Shown here one piece after another: positions 41,770 through 50,972 of a DNA stretch of 64,000 bases (position 1 is its first letter; each line of letters begins with the position of its first letter). The notes beneath the pieces were generated by a model. It had not been told where the DNA came from. It worked only from the letters and a program-made list of their open reading frames with translations, and did no database searches. The stretch spans positions 248,001 to 312,000 of the forward strand of contig JBDKSW010000009.1 of NCBI GenBank assembly GCA_039698035.1, written 5' to 3'. The translations under genes were made by a program, and so were the position numbers. This DNA is from JAJFUI01 sp039698035 (lineage in GTDB: Bacteria; Planctomycetota; Planctomycetia; Pirellulales; Thermoguttaceae).

Positions 41770-43868
41770 GGCTTGGCCACCAGCGACTCGACGAGCTTGT
41801 TGGCCGGGGCGCCAGTTGGCAGGACCAGCAGCGCGTATTCGGCGATGGCTCCGTTGTACTGCGTCAGCGCGTCGGCGAATGCGGTCGTCTGTTCGGTCTC
41901 TTCGGCAAGGCTCTCAATCACGCGATCGATGGAAGCGGCGCCAACGCGGTAGTTCTCGATGTTGGCCGTGCATGCCGTGGCCGTTTCGGCGACGGCCGCG
42001 GCCCACTGCTGGAGGTTCTCGGCCAGACCGGGAATCGTCGCGGCCAGACGGCGGGCCGCTCGGGTTTCGGCCACGCTTCGCGGCTGCGCTTCGAGCCGGA
42101 GCAAGTAGCTGCCCGAATGGGGCGACGTGCTGGGACGCGGCCAAGCCGCCTCGGCCGCCATTCCGGTTCGCAATGCCAAGGCGTATTGCGCCTCGGCCAG
42201 CGCCGCCTTGGCCTGACTGAGCGATGCCTTGGTCGCCGTTTGGGCCGCCTGCAATCGGAGCATGTCGGCCGCGCCCGTCGGGCTGTTGCGACGTTCCAAC
42301 ACGACGCCGGCCAACTTCTTCAGGCGAATTTGCTCATCCGCGAGCGCCCTGCACCGAGCGGCCTGCTGCCAAACGAGCCAGTACGTCTCGATCGTCGCAC
42401 GGCGATTTCCGTTGGCGTCACGCAGAAGGCAATCGCCAAGGCTGATGGGCTTGGTGTCTTCGCCCTCCCAGATCTCGTTGCCAGCCTGTAGCCGTTCGGT
42501 CAATTGCTTGGGACGGAGTGACGGTGCAACGTCCGCACGCGGCGCCGCGCCGAGCGAAGGCTGAACCGAAGGAGAACGTGCGGGCGGGTTCCACGCCTGC
42601 GCGATGGAATCGCCCGGCAGCTCGGACGGCTGCACTGCTTTGTTGGTTGTCCGCAGCCGCGGGGAATCGTTCGAGGGGGCCGCGTTTGCCGGGATCTCAC
42701 TGGGCATGGCCGGCGTTTCGACGTCTCTTGGCGGCGCCAACGTCGGTTCGTTGCGACCCGTGGGCCGAAGTCCCTCCACGCGCGCGGCCGGACTCCGTTC
42801 GACCGGATGCCAACCGCTGTCTGGTGAGACGGGCGCCGATTCGACGGGACGCGGTCGGCGGGCCAAGGTCGGCTCGCGCGGCGTTGGCGAGTCTGCTCTG
42901 GCCTGCCGAGCCGGCGGTTGGCCGTCGCTGGCGCTGGTCTTCTGCGCGGGCCCGATCAAACATCGCACCAGGTCTTGGACGCTCGACGTGGGCGGCACCA
43001 CCAGGAACGCGTAATCGGCGATTTGCCGATTGTAGTCGGCGACCGCTCGCAACAGTTCCCGACGCTGGCGGAACAATTCTCGACTGCATGAGGTCACGGC
43101 GGCCGCATCGCTTCGTCCGCTGCGATAGTCGTCCGTCACGGCTGCCAAGGCGTCTTCGGCGGCTTGTACCGCGGCAGCCCGATCATCAATCACCTGACGC
43201 TGCAAGGGCAGCACTTTTTCGGCCAAGCGGGCTTGCTCGGGCGGCGTCCGGTTGGCGAACATCTCCTTGAACCGCGTGCCATACACGCCGACGCAGGGCT
43301 GATCGGCGCAAAGCGGCAAGGCCGCGTCGGCCGAAAGCCGCACCAGGCCGGCCAACTCATGCTGGGCGGCGATTGCATCCAACTCGGATTGTCGAAGCTG
43401 GGCAGCGGCCGCCGAACGCGCCGCGCGGAGCGTCGCCTCGTCGCGGCCCCGGGCCGTCAGTCCTTCGATCGTCTTGCTGTGGTCCAAGGCGAATCGGTAC
43501 TCGCCGACCGCCGCCAAGAGTCGCCAATAGGCGCGGACGGCGTCCAACTGAGTTCGTCGATCCGCGACGTGGCCCAGGGCGGCCACCAATGTCAACGGTT
43601 GTCCGCTCAAGGCCGCGCCGGCTGGCAGCCGCATGGCGTCGGCCACTCGATCGCTCGCGCTGGCCGAACTTCGCCCCGCATTGCTGGCCGCAGGTGTCGG
43701 CGCGTGAGTGCCCGGCGTCGAGGCGGGCGGCGCGATGCCTGCCGGCGCCGAGTTGTCAGGTGTCAACGGGCGCAAGGCGGGAACGTCGCTGCCGAGCGCT
43801 GGCGGCGGCGCCAATCCCCCGCCCTGCCCTTGGGCGAGCAGCATGAGCCCGAGTATCAGTCCAGTCAT
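41766..43868 (-). CDS. TolC-like protein with internal duplication
   Basis: A 700-residue exported protein. The ATG at 43868 follows a GGGGGGA site and starts a short hydrophobic leader (TGLILGLMLLAQG). Two related halves of about 220-280 helical residues are joined by a proline-rich low-complexity linker (about residues 300-440). Each half carries a TolC-type pattern: AYWRLLAAVGEYRFAL with YNRQIADYAFLVVPP in the first, and TYWLVWQQAARCRAL with YNGAIAEYALLVLP in the second. TolC-family proteins form outer-membrane export channels. A fused pair is unusual. The gene overlaps dusB at ATGA. Confidence 0.72.
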   Translation of the reverse strand: MTGLILGLMLLAQGQGGGLAPPPALGSDVPALRPLTPDNSAPAGIAPPASTPGTHAPTPAASNAGRSSASASDRVADAMRLPAGAALSGQPLTLVAALGHVADRRTQLDAVRAYWRLLAAVGEYRFALDHSKTIEGLTARGRDEATLRAARSAAAAQLRQSELDAIAAQHELAGLVRLSADAALPLCADQPCVGVYGTRFKEMFANRTPPEQARLAEKVLPLQRQVIDDRAAAVQAAEDALAAVTDDYRSGRSDAAAVTSCSRELFRQRRELLRAVADYNRQIADYAFLVVPPTSSVQDLVRCLIGPAQKTSASDGQPPARQARADSPTPREPTLARRPRPVESAPVSPDSGWHPVERSPAARVEGLRPTGRNEPTLAPPRDVETPAMPSEIPANAAPSNDSPRLRTTNKAVQPSELPGDSIAQAWNPPARSPSVQPSLGAAPRADVAPSLRPKQLTERLQAGNEIWEGEDTKPISLGDCLLRDANGNRRATIETYWLVWQQAARCRALADEQIRLKKLAGVVLERRNSPTGAADMLRLQAAQTATKASLSQAKAALAEAQYALALRTGMAAEAAWPRPSTSPHSGSYLLRLEAQPRSVAETRAARRLAATIPGLAENLQQWAAAVAETATACTANIENYRVGAASIDRVIESLAEETEQTTAFADALTQYNGAIAEYALLVLPTGAPANKLVESLVAKP

Positions 43869-44051
43869 TGGCACGTCCCCCCCGCCGTCAAGAAATAGAT
43901 GCGGCCTCCGTGGTTCAAGAGCTATAGAGTGCCATTTCTGGTCAACGACGTCAATCCGAACCAAGCCGCCGCGAGCGTCTAGCTCGCGATAGAAGTTGCG
44001 GATTGCCGAGACGCACGCTCGACTTCTGGTGCGGACGAATTGCCCGCGGCT

Positions 44052-44279
44052 CTAGCGCGGTTTGCGATATCGGGGCCTGGGCGGCGGGGGCGATTCCATG
44101 TCATCGCGGTCCTCGGCGTGCCAAAGCGGCAACCCCTTTCTTGCCCGCTCGGCAAGAACCAGCAGCTTTTCCTCCGTCCCTGGCATTGCGTCGGCCGCTG
44201 CGAATCGGCTGAGCTCCACTTCCAAGGGCTCGAAGTCCCAAATCCCCTTCTTGATCGCTTCCAGCACAGACCTGGGCAC
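44052..44279 (-). CDS. Conserved small planctomycete protein
   Basis: A 75-residue soluble protein read from a GTG start, with AAGGAG seven bases upstream. The opening PRSVLEAIKKGIWDFEP and the internal AMPGTEEKLLVLAERARKGLPLWH with a downstream RDDME pattern belong to a small family found many times in Planctomycetota and of unknown function. The C-terminus is proline- and arginine-rich. It has its own strong promoter (44329-44356), and upstream bases are AT-rich compared with the rest of the window. It may be a regulator or a small partner protein; no domain is recognised. Confidence 0.68.
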   Translation of the reverse strand: MPRSVLEAIKKGIWDFEPLEVELSRFAAADAMPGTEEKLLVLAERARKGLPLWHAEDRDDMESPPPPRPRYRKPR

Positions 44280-44328
44280 AGCGCCACTCCTTCTTGCTAG
44301 CGATAAGAGACGAGTAGAAGTGAGTGTT

Positions 44329-44356
44329 ATTATTGTTTTTCTGCGAAAAATGTCAA
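44329..44356 (-). promoter_or_regulatory. Promoter of the small planctomycete protein gene
   Basis: On the minus strand a perfect TTGACA (44351-44356), a 16-base spacer and AATAAT (44329-44334). Transcription would start about 40 bases before the GTG at 44279. Confidence 0.6.
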
Positions 44357-44473
44357 GCGTTGGGCGGTCGGCCGGTCGGCATCGATTTGACGAAGCCGCG
44401 CCACCCGGATTGTTCAGCGGCCGACGGGCACGTCGACCAACGGCGAAGCGACGGCCCGCCTCCCGCCAGTCGC

Positions 44474-46273
44474 CTACGGCTTGCGAGTCGCTCGCAGCAC
44501 GACCATTTCACGCGACTTGCTGGAAGCGGGCGTCATGAAACGTCGCTGGCGGAAGATGACCCGAAACGCGCCCGGCATGGCCGCCTTGACCTCGGCCTCG
44601 TCTTCGCTGCTGGTAATGACATACGACACGGCGTGTTCGGCCACAAAGTCTCGCAATTTCTGACGCCTGGGGATTCCTTTCTCCGGGTCGTCGTTGCAGC
44701 GGGTTACGGGCCATCCGGCATAGTACACAGTGCTTTCGCGGAACAGCCCATAGGTGGCGATGGGCGGTGCCGAAGGCCGCTTTCCCCAGTTGGCGTGAAT
44801 CGCCTCGATCATGGGCACGGCGTTCTGATGTCGATCGACCCTCAGCACGGCGAATCCGAAAACGGTCGTCAGAAACGCGGCCGAGGTCGCGGCGAACAGC
44901 ATCGCCGCCCGCTGCCGTTGCCCCCGGGCGTTCAGCCACCAGCACCATGCTCCGCCGAACACCAAGATTAGGCCCACTAGGCCGAGCGTCGCTTCGCCGG
45001 GCAAGACGTATATCGTGGCAATCGGCACCGCGATGGCGATTGCCAAGCCCGCGAGAATTGTTGCGATCCAGGCGTTTTGCATTTCCCAAGGCCGAACGTC
45101 GTCGTGGTTGCCATCGCCGAGCCAGCGGTCGATCCAGCAAGCCACCAGCAGGCCGAGCGCTGGATAGGCCGGCAGCAAATAGTGCGGCAGTTTCGTCTTG
45201 CAAACCGACCAGAAGAGAAACCAAACGCCAAACCAGCACGTCGCCAGCAGGCAGCCCTCGCGCCAAGCGTCGCGTGATGGGTTTTGGTCGCCCGTTGACG
45301 CTGGACCGCTTCCGTTCCGAATGCGACGAATCATTTCGACGAAGGCCGGCACGAGAAAAACCGACCAAGGGAAGAAGCCGAAGAGGACGCCCGGGATGTG
45401 GTAGAGGTAAAAAAGAAGCTTCACGAGCGTCGAGCCAACACCGCCGTGCGACTGAATGGGCTGGCGAAATGGCCGGAGATTGAATTCCAGGAAGAACTTC
45501 CTGGGCCACTCCCAGTCGGTTTGTCTTCCGACCTCGATGTACCAGGGCAGCGCGACCACGGCGATGACCGCGATCGCCGTGAAGGGACGCAGTTGCCATA
45601 CCGACCGCAGGATGTTCCGCCAGCCGTTGACGACCAGCAGGTAGAGCCCCATCGCGGCCAGCGGCAGCAACATGCCCACGGGCCCCTTGGCCAGCACGGC
45701 CAGTCCCATGCAGGTGTACATCAGCGCCGCATAGGGCCACCGCAGCGAGTGAAATCGGACGTCCTCGGCTTGGGAGTCGCCATGGTCGGCGGTTTTTCGC
45801 CCCAATACGAAAAACAGCATGGCCAACGCGGTCACCAGCGCGAGGGCTGCATCCACCGTGGCCGCACGAGCGGAAATCGTAAAGACGATCGTCGAGCAAG
45901 TGGCCAGTCCGGCCCACAGCCCGACCTGTGCGCTGAACAGCAGCCGTCCGAGATGGAAGGCGACCAACGCCGTGGCGATTCCCAGCAGGGGTGAAAAGAA
46001 TCGGGCGCCCAGCTCGTTGACCCCAAACAGCTTGAAGCCGCCGATCATGGTCCAGAACATCAACGGCGGTTTTTCCGGAAACAGCTCGCCGTTGAACCAA
46101 GGGACCACCCAATTGTCCCGCTGGTACATTTCGCGCGCCACCGACGAGTAGAGCGCCTCGTCCATGTCCCAAAGCCGCGTTGCGCCGAGATTCGGCAAGA
46201 GAATGACGCAGGAAACCGCTACGATCACCAACGGATAGATCGTAGGGGACCACTTCCGAGCCGGTTCGGGCAT
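44474..46273 (-). CDS. GT39 family glycosyltransferase (ArnT/PMT-like)
   Basis: A 599-residue membrane glycosyltransferase. The ATG at 46273 starts a short basic tail and a hydrophobic helix (TIYPLVIVAVSCVILL). The signature catalytic segment LWDMDEALYSSVAREM has an Asp-Glu pair in the first periplasmic loop, followed by NWVVPWFNGELFPEKPPL. About twelve helices follow, with a C-terminal periplasmic domain. Enzymes of this kind move a sugar from a polyprenyl phosphate to lipid A, protein or other acceptors outside the membrane. It is head-to-head with a PAP2 phosphatase gene (180 bases apart), a sensible pairing for lipid-linked sugar chemistry. Confidence 0.85.
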   Translation of the reverse strand: MPEPARKWSPTIYPLVIVAVSCVILLPNLGATRLWDMDEALYSSVAREMYQRDNWVVPWFNGELFPEKPPLMFWTMIGGFKLFGVNELGARFFSPLLGIATALVAFHLGRLLFSAQVGLWAGLATCSTIVFTISARAATVDAALALVTALAMLFFVLGRKTADHGDSQAEDVRFHSLRWPYAALMYTCMGLAVLAKGPVGMLLPLAAMGLYLLVVNGWRNILRSVWQLRPFTAIAVIAVVALPWYIEVGRQTDWEWPRKFFLEFNLRPFRQPIQSHGGVGSTLVKLLFYLYHIPGVLFGFFPWSVFLVPAFVEMIRRIRNGSGPASTGDQNPSRDAWREGCLLATCWFGVWFLFWSVCKTKLPHYLLPAYPALGLLVACWIDRWLGDGNHDDVRPWEMQNAWIATILAGLAIAIAVPIATIYVLPGEATLGLVGLILVFGGAWCWWLNARGQRQRAAMLFAATSAAFLTTVFGFAVLRVDRHQNAVPMIEAIHANWGKRPSAPPIATYGLFRESTVYYAGWPVTRCNDDPEKGIPRRQKLRDFVAEHAVSYVITSSEDEAEVKAAMPGAFRVIFRQRRFMTPASSKSREMVVLRATRKP

Positions 46274-46453
46274 AGCATGAATCCTCGTGTGGCACGCCCG
46301 GAAACGGCGCGTTGTCAGAACATGGTCGTGGCACCCCGAGGCCGTTCGTTCATGCCGGCCCCGTTCCGAGCGACCTTGACAAGGCTTCGTGGAACGTTTA
46401 TGCAGACACACTTTAGATCATTCGCCACGGCCAGCCAACACCAGTTCTCCCGC

Positions 46454-47188
46454 ATGAGCAACGCAGGACCGCGATATCGGTGGCTCGTGTTGCCCGGGCT
46501 GCTTTTGGCGGCTGCCGTCGTGGCCCTGCTGGCGGTCGACATGCCGGTGGCGCGCGGCCTGAATCAACTCAGGCAGGACGCCGCGACCAACAGCACCGCC
46601 CGCCTCGTGCTGTCCCATCTTCGCGGCCTCGGGCTGTTCGAGGTGTTTGGTCACGGGCTAGGCGTTTTGCTAGCCGCCCTGATGATTTATCAGCTCGACG
46701 TTTCGCGTCGCTGGGCCATCCCACGCGTGCTTGTCTGTGCCTTCGCCGCCGGAGTCATGGCTGACCTCGTGAAAATGACCCTGATGCGGTTCCGACCTCA
46801 CGGTCTGCACTTTCCCTTTGCCGGCGACGTTTGGAACACGTTCGGCGACTGGTGGCCGGCCCTGGGCGTCAGCAGCGACTTGCAGAGTTTTCCGTCGGCC
46901 CACATGGCGACGGCTGTCGGGCTGGCCGCCGCGCTGGTTTGGCTCTATCCCCGAGGCCGAATCGTGTTTCCGCTCCTGGCCGTGTTGGTCGGCTTTCAGC
47001 GGATTGCGGCCGGCGCCCACTATCCGAGCGACGTTCTGGTCGGGGCCGCCGTAGGGTGCCTGGTGGGGGCCCTGCTGTTGAACGTCGGACCGCTGCCGGT
47101 CTGGTTCGAGAAGTGGGAGCGTCGCTGGGGAGCGCCGGTTCGCTCGGCCTCTTGCGAGATCAATACGTCAGCCCGCCGCGGAACATGA
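46454..47188 (+). CDS. PAP2 family phosphatase
   Basis: A 244-residue integral membrane phosphatase. The three acid-phosphatase motifs are visible: KMTLMRFRP (KxxxxxxRP), the PSAH block FPSAHMATAVGLA, and RIAAGAHYPSDVLVG (histidine and aspartate of the third motif). Five or six membrane helices alternate with them. The family includes lipid phosphatases for undecaprenyl pyrophosphate, lipid A or phosphatidylglycerol phosphate. Starts at 46400 or 46277 are open alternatives; 46454 puts the start just before the first helix. The stop overlaps the end of the convergent outer-membrane gene by 29 bases. Confidence 0.82.
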   Translation: MSNAGPRYRWLVLPGLLLAAAVVALLAVDMPVARGLNQLRQDAATNSTARLVLSHLRGLGLFEVFGHGLGVLLAALMIYQLDVSRRWAIPRVLVCAFAAGVMADLVKMTLMRFRPHGLHFPFAGDVWNTFGDWWPALGVSSDLQSFPSAHMATAVGLAAALVWLYPRGRIVFPLLAVLVGFQRIAAGAHYPSDVLVGAAVGCLVGALLLNVGPLPVWFEKWERRWGAPVRSASCEINTSARRGT

Positions 47189-48239
47189 CCGTGTCGGTGG
47201 GGTGGAAATCCGGTTCGCCCCCGGTGTACTTGATCTTGCGGTTGAAGACATACCCGACTTCGACACGTGAGCTGAGCCCTCCGGTTACCTTGCGTTCGAG
47301 CCCCAAAACGAGGCGGTAGTCGCTCAGGATGACCTGCTCGGCTTTGCCGTTGGCGCCAGCGACCGCCCAGGCGTCACCGTTGAATTCGCCCGCCAGATAG
47401 ACCCAGTCTTGCGTCGTGTTGTCGTCCTGTCCGCTCCAGTGGAGGCGATGCGAGACCTTGGGATGAGGAAAGATCAGGTCGAAGTTGACGTCTTCGGTTG
47501 GGGTCCAGACGATGCCTCCGATCGGGATGGCCTCGATGTCCGGCCGATCGAGATAGGCGGCGCCCAGGACTAGCTTGGTCTGGGGATTGCAAGTCCAGGC
47601 GGCGGCTGCGTGACCCTGCAAGCGGAATGCCTTGTTGCTTGATTGCTCGAAATCGCTGTACAACCCCGGCGTGATGGCCGCGTCGAGCCCCAACTGGGGT
47701 GTCACCTGCGAAAGCCATCGGAAATCGACCCAGCCCTCGTGCAATTGGGCGGGGAGCTCCGTGTTTTGAGGCCCTTGGAGATAGTGGACCGCGAAACCGG
47801 GTGTGAGGACCAGCGGCGAATTGATCGTCGGACAGGGCATCGCGAAGATCGCTTGCAGTTGCACGTCGTTCGTGCCCAGTCCGTCGGCCCCGCCAGGCGC
47901 CAGCCAGGCGGCGTCGAGGAGCGCCTTTTGAAAAAAACCGTTGCGCACGCCGGGTGGCAGCGTCGGTTGATTCGATTGGGGAGTGGCCGGTGCGACGTCC
48001 GTTTCGCCGGGCGCTTGCAGAATCTGCGATGACGAGTTGGGATGCGAAACCAACTGGCCCGGCGGTTGCTGTTCCGGCTCTTCGACCGCCGGCAACCGCA
48101 CGACCTGGGCGGTCAGATAGGCCGGAGTCAACAAGATCGCCAGCGCACAGAACGATCCCAAGCCACGAGCGACGAACCATGACCGTCCGGTATGGACAGT
48201 CGCCGGGCGACGCTTTGGCCGTGATCGTTCGTCCGGCAT
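47160..48239 (-). CDS. Outer-membrane beta-barrel-type protein (copy 2)
   Basis: A 359-residue exported protein. The ATG at 48239 leads a basic tail and a signal segment (SFCALAILLTPAYLTAQ). A proline- and serine-rich linker to about residue 105 precedes a repeating beta-strand region: LTPGFAVHYLQGP, GLYSDFEQSSNKAFRLQG, GAAYLDRPDIEAIPIGGIVW. It ends in an aromatic residue (GGLTY), as many beta-barrel outer-membrane proteins do. It aligns with the neighbouring copy (48260-49633) along this part. No known substrate; a pore, receptor or structural barrel are all possible. The 20-base spacing to the upstream copy suggests one operon. Confidence 0.72.
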   Translation of the reverse strand: MPDERSRPKRRPATVHTGRSWFVARGLGSFCALAILLTPAYLTAQVVRLPAVEEPEQQPPGQLVSHPNSSSQILQAPGETDVAPATPQSNQPTLPPGVRNGFFQKALLDAAWLAPGGADGLGTNDVQLQAIFAMPCPTINSPLVLTPGFAVHYLQGPQNTELPAQLHEGWVDFRWLSQVTPQLGLDAAITPGLYSDFEQSSNKAFRLQGHAAAAWTCNPQTKLVLGAAYLDRPDIEAIPIGGIVWTPTEDVNFDLIFPHPKVSHRLHWSGQDDNTTQDWVYLAGEFNGDAWAVAGANGKAEQVILSDYRLVLGLERKVTGGLSSRVEVGYVFNRKIKYTGGEPDFHPTDTVMFRGGLTY

Positions 48240-48259
48240 CCCTTGTCCCTTTTCCCGAC

Positions 48260-49633
48260 TCAGTACGACAGGTGAGCGCCGACGAACACCGTGTTGCTCG
48301 GGTAATAGGACGACGGAAGTCCGCTTCTGTAGTTCAGCTCGCGTGAGCAGGCCAAGCCGACCTCGAAGTCGCCCGTCATCTGGCGCAGCGTTTTGAACTC
48401 GAGGCCCACGGCAACCCGGATGTCGTCGTAATCGACGAGGTCCGCACTGTATCTTGGGTAATCCGTGCCATTGTAATACTCGGTGTTTCGCCGAACCGTC
48501 CAGACGCCGCCGCCATACTCGCCGCGGCCATAGAGCCACCATTCGGTGTTGCCCCACGTCGTCAGGCGTTTTGCAATCTTCGGGTCTGGAAACAGGATGT
48601 TGAAATAGACGTCGGCATTGGGCGTCCAGACAATGCCGCCGGCCGGCAGCGCCTTCACGTTCACGCGGTCCAAGTACCAAACGCCGGCCTTCACAGTGAT
48701 GCTCGGCGAGAAACGCAACACGGCCATGCCCTTGCCCGTCAGGCGGATGCTCTTTGACGTCACCAAATAGAAGTCGCTGCAGACGGCCGCCCGGACGTTC
48801 AACTCGCCGCCGAAGAACTCGTTGACCTTCGGGTTCCATGCAAAGTCGAGGTAGGCGTCGTAGGTCCTGGAGGGCAAATCGGCCGGGGCGACGAAGTCGG
48901 GCGAAACGGGCGGCAGCGAAACCGGGCCCGACCAATAGTGAACCGCAAATCCTGGCGTGACCAACAGCGGCGTGCTCGAATTGAACAGCATCGGAAACGC
49001 GAACGTCGCGCTCAGGCTGACATCATCCACGCCCAGCTCGCGTTGACCATTGCCGCCCGGAGGCCCCGGGTTTCCGGCGAGCCAATCGAAGTCGAGATCC
49101 ACGTGTTGGATGAACTTCTGCATCGTGGCCGTGCTGAACTGTCCGCAGGCCCCGGCCGGGACCAACGGGTCCTGAGATAGCATCGTGCCAGAGGCGGTGC
49201 CCGGTGTTGCATAGGCGTCCCACGTGGGCGGCGGCGCCTGAATTACTCCATTCACCGCGGCCCCCGGCGGACTCGCCACCGGGCCTTGAGGCGTATACGT
49301 CGGCGCTGGGCCAGGCATTGGCGCCGCGCCAGGCGCGGGTGTCATGGCGGCCGGCGCCGGGGTTGTCGGCGTTCCGGGAGACGCCAGCGGCACGCCCGAA
49401 GGCGCCGTGGACGTCGATGGCATGGCGCTCGACGGTGCGGTGGGATAAGGGGACGTTGTGGTCCCCGTTCCATAGGGCGACGACGGTGTGTTCAACGGTG
49501 CGGTCGTCGTTGCCGGCGGCGCCGTGGTGTCGGCGGCGGGCGTGGCAAACTGCACGCGTTGGGCCACGGCTTGTGACAAGACGACGACGCCCAGGCCGGC
49601 CGTCACACCGCAGAATAATTTCGCAAGTTTCAT
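48260..49633 (-). CDS. Outer-membrane beta-barrel-type protein (copy 1)
   Basis: A 457-residue exported protein with a signal peptide (LFCGVTAGLGVVVLSQAVA), a long Thr/Pro/Ala-rich low-complexity region to about residue 170 (TTAPPATTTAPLN-type repeats) and a beta-strand-rich domain of about 280 residues. The domain matches the downstream copy: LVTPGFAVHYWSGP, KSIRLTGKGMAVL and GVWYLDRVNVKALPAGGIVW. It ends in HLSY, an aromatic barrel-type terminus. AGGGGA precedes the ATG at 49633. A divergent SDR gene lies 302 bases away. The domain may be a planctomycete outer-membrane barrel; its cargo is unknown. Confidence 0.74.
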   Translation of the reverse strand: MKLAKLFCGVTAGLGVVVLSQAVAQRVQFATPAADTTAPPATTTAPLNTPSSPYGTGTTTSPYPTAPSSAMPSTSTAPSGVPLASPGTPTTPAPAAMTPAPGAAPMPGPAPTYTPQGPVASPPGAAVNGVIQAPPPTWDAYATPGTASGTMLSQDPLVPAGACGQFSTATMQKFIQHVDLDFDWLAGNPGPPGGNGQRELGVDDVSLSATFAFPMLFNSSTPLLVTPGFAVHYWSGPVSLPPVSPDFVAPADLPSRTYDAYLDFAWNPKVNEFFGGELNVRAAVCSDFYLVTSKSIRLTGKGMAVLRFSPSITVKAGVWYLDRVNVKALPAGGIVWTPNADVYFNILFPDPKIAKRLTTWGNTEWWLYGRGEYGGGVWTVRRNTEYYNGTDYPRYSADLVDYDDIRVAVGLEFKTLRQMTGDFEVGLACSRELNYRSGLPSSYYPSNTVFVGAHLSY

Positions 49634-49935
49634 CCCAGTCCCCTTGGCTGCAAGGCAGGGGCGACGTGAAAAGATGGGAGCTAGACAAGTGGAGGCCAGT
49701 TCAATACCAACGGCCATGCCCAGGGTCAAGAGCGATTCCCTCCCCGAGGGTGAAAAGTGCCCTGCGCGACTTGTTCGCGTGCAATGCTGTCTAGCTAGAC
49801 TTCGTATCTTGACACTCTGCCTGTCACCCGATTGACGGGGGAGGCGAGTCTGGATATGCTCTCGGGCGTCGGGTGCAAAGCGGTCCGTATGATCCTTTGG
49901 CCCGGCGAGCGACTGAAATACCCACTGCCTAATCA
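49634..49935. promoter_or_regulatory. Divergent region with palindrome and direct repeat
   Basis: Between the barrel gene and the SDR gene lies a perfect 12-base palindrome, GTCTAGCTAGAC (49789-49800), and its right half AGCTAGAC recurs at 49679-49686. A minus-strand TTGACC-17-TATTGA pair points at the barrel gene. No gene is present here. The repeats could be operator sites for a dimeric regulator. Confidence 0.45.
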
Positions 49936-50955
49936 ATGAACGCTCTTGTCACAGGCGCTGGCGGGTTCCTGGGGCTCTACATTGTCGAGCAGCTTATTGC
50001 CCGGGGCGACCGCGTCCGCGCGCTCTGCCGCAGCGCGTGTCCCGAGCTCTACGCCCTCGGTGCCGAGCAGGTTCGCGGGGACCTTCGGGATCGCTCCGCG
50101 GTCCTCGAGGCATGTCGTGGCATCGACGCCGTCTTTCACGTTGGTGGCGTGAGCGGCATCGGCGGTCGCTGGCGGGACTACTACGAGAGCAACGTCCTCG
50201 GCACGCGCCATGTCGTCGAAGGCTGCCTCGCCTGCGGAGTCGGCCGACTGATCTACACGAGCAGCCCAAGCGTGACCTACAACGGCCACAGCCAGGAAGG
50301 CGTCGATGAGTCGGCGCCGTACGCTCGGCGGTGGCTCTGTCACTATCCACGATCGAAAGCCTTGGCCGAGCAACACGTGTTGGCGTCCAACGGTCAATCC
50401 GGCCTGCTCTGCTGCGCGCTGAGGCCGCATTTGATCTGGGGGCCGCGCGACCGCCACCTGATCCCGCAACTGTTGAGCAACGCGGCCAAGGGACGTATCC
50501 GACGTGTCGGGGACGGCGACAATCTCATTGACACGGTCTATGTCGAAAACGCGGCTGCCGCGCATCTGCTGGCCGCCGACGCCCTGGCACCCGGCTCACC
50601 GGTGGCCGGCCGGGCGTACTTCATCAGCCAGGGCGAGCCGGTTCGGTGCTGGACTTGGATCGACCAGCTCCTTGGACTGGCCGGACTTCCGCCGATCCGC
50701 AAGGCGATTTCTCCGCGCACGGCTTGGCTGCTGGGCGTCGCCTACGAATCGATCTATCGGCTGTTTGGGATCTGTGCGGAGCCGCCTATGACACGTTTTG
50801 TGGCCGCCCAACTGTCAACATCCCACTATTTCAACATTGACCGTGCTCGTCGCGATCTAGGGTATCGACCGACAATCTCGCTCGCCGAGGGCATGCGTCG
50901 CCTGGCCGCTGCCGGCATGGGCCAAACGGACCGAGCGTTTGCCAATCGGACTTGA
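49936..50955 (+). CDS. NAD-dependent epimerase/dehydratase (3-beta-HSD/OleD-like)
   Basis: A 339-residue extended short-chain dehydrogenase. The Rossmann motif is TGAGGFLG at residues 6-13, the acidic residue region follows, and the catalytic Tyr-xxx-Lys is in HYPRSKALAE. The segment VTYNGHSQEG and the pattern ALRPHLIWGPRDRHLIPQLL resemble the 3-beta-hydroxysteroid dehydrogenase/OleD branch. It probably oxidises or reduces a hydroxyl on a lipid or sugar substrate with NAD(P). No ribosome site is clear before the ATG. The gene is divergent from the barrel genes. A precise substrate cannot be named. Confidence 0.83.
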   Translation: MNALVTGAGGFLGLYIVEQLIARGDRVRALCRSACPELYALGAEQVRGDLRDRSAVLEACRGIDAVFHVGGVSGIGGRWRDYYESNVLGTRHVVEGCLACGVGRLIYTSSPSVTYNGHSQEGVDESAPYARRWLCHYPRSKALAEQHVLASNGQSGLLCCALRPHLIWGPRDRHLIPQLLSNAAKGRIRRVGDGDNLIDTVYVENAAAAHLLAADALAPGSPVAGRAYFISQGEPVRCWTWIDQLLGLAGLPPIRKAISPRTAWLLGVAYESIYRLFGICAEPPMTRFVAAQLSTSHYFNIDRARRDLGYRPTISLAEGMRRLAAAGMGQTDRAFANRT

Positions 50956-50972
50956 CTCCGTCATCCTAGAGA

